A stretch of 5,756 nucleotides of DNA from Bacilli bacterium (GTDB lineage Bacteria; Bacillota_I; Bacilli_A; RF39; UBA660). The notes under the pieces were generated by a model. It was not told where the DNA came from. It did no database searches and saw only the letters and a list, made by a program, of their open reading frames with translations. The translations under genes were made by a program, and so were the position numbers. The DNA lies in assembly GCA_017473105.1 (NCBI GenBank), contig JAFUNE010000023.1, positions 1-5,756 on the forward strand, written 5' to 3'. Positions 5,411 through 5,756 of the stretch are shown piece by piece. The first letter of the stretch is position 1. Each line of letters begins with the position of its first letter.

Positions 5411-5756
5411 AAAAAGAGCCAGAAACTTATGAAGAGTTAATAAGACAAAAAAGGTGTTATGATTTAACTAAATATTATAAATTAACAGAAACAGAGTTAG
5501 AACAAATTTATGAATTTTTAAAAAATAATCCTAAAGGTAAGGTTACTGGGGATAAAACAAAACTTTCTTTAAGTGTTGGATTTAAAGTAATTAATGTTAT
5601 AAATGCAATGTGCACAGCTTCATCTATTGATGGACTTACTATGAGTAATGATTCTTTTAAAATAATTCCTCATTATACACCTTCATCTAGTTATTCATCA
5701 GGATCCAGTGGCGGATTTTCGTCAAATAACAATAATAACAATAACAACAATAATAA
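5407..5756 (+). CDS. Small Ser/Gly/Asn-rich protein, candidate radical SAM substrate (3' end outside window)
   Basis: The 116 codons in view start M-K-K-E-P-E-T-Y-E-E-L and are still open at the window edge. Residues 1-40 look helical and charged (L-T-E-T-E-L-E-Q-I-Y-E-F-L). Residues about 50-90 are more hydrophobic with one Cys (C69), and C17 is the only other. From about 92 the chain becomes low-complexity: repeated Ser with Tyr and Gly (S-S-Y-S-S-G-S-S-G-G-F-S-S), then ten Asn in a row up to the edge. No signal peptide or membrane helix is seen. The ATGA overlap with the SPASM gene and the ordered-leader, low-complexity-tail layout suggest a ribosomally made peptide substrate modified in its tail. 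That is an inference; it matches no precursor family I recognise, and it is longer than most precursors. A plain low-complexity accessory protein is the alternative. Confidence 0.65.
   Translation, partial: MKKEPETYEELIRQKRCYDLTKYYKLTETELEQIYEFLKNNPKGKVTGDKTKLSLSVGFKVINVINAMCTASSIDGLTMSNDSFKIIPHYTPSSSYSSGSSGGFSSNNNNNNNNNN

Noticed and set aside
5401..5440. TGA read as Trp (Mollicutes code), fusing the radical SAM gene to downstream sequence
   Set aside because: Trp is encoded by TGG in these genes, reading through TGA 5408-5410 meets TAA ten codons later, and the ATGA overlap with an AAGGAG site explains the TGA as a normal stop.
5407..5756. Secreted or surface adhesin with a Ser/Asn-rich tail
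   Set aside because: No signal peptide, membrane segment or wall-anchor motif is visible in the part present. The missing 3' end could still change this.

Overview
The window is strongly AT-rich, uses the standard genetic code (TGG for Trp; TGA ends one of the genes), has AAAGGAG-type ribosome binding sites and TGn-extended TATAAT promoters, and carries the end of an IS150-like (IS3 family) element. This suggests a low-GC Bacillota, for example a clostridial, erysipelotrichial or related gut lineage. The genus cannot be fixed from the sequence. All recognisable genes read on the + strand.

Layout. (1) 1-230: a possible terminator, then a scar of an IS3-family insertion sequence: the last ~45 codons of the transposase and the right terminal inverted repeat. 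(2) 231-531: a 300-base stretch without a gene but rich in small structures. It holds a 16-nt palindrome, a 9-bp inverted repeat, two imperfect 21-nt tandem repeats, a possible weak promoter and a GC-rich GAAA-loop hairpin with a T-tract. The last ends just before a good promoter for the next gene. (3) 532-2064: a 510-residue protein with two R-N-x-x-x-H motifs about 300 residues apart, read here as a tandem-HEPN ribonuclease, probably a defence or toxin protein. An AT-rich hairpin terminator follows. (4) 2096-5756: a second promoter and a tight three-gene operon. It encodes a membrane protein with a zinc ribbon and BspA-type leucine-rich repeats, a radical SAM/SPASM enzyme 11 nt downstream, and a small protein overlapping that enzyme gene by 4 nt. 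The small protein ends in Ser/Gly-rich then poly-Asn sequence and is cut by the window edge.

The two coding units look independent, each with its own promoter. The first resembles a stand-alone HEPN defence or toxin gene, possibly with a small structured RNA in front of it. The second resembles a peptide-modification operon: a SPASM maturase translationally coupled to a candidate substrate, and co-transcribed with an LRR membrane protein. The most unusual points are the dual RX4H motifs in such a compact protein, the GC-rich RNA-like hairpin before it, and the radical SAM/low-complexity pair.
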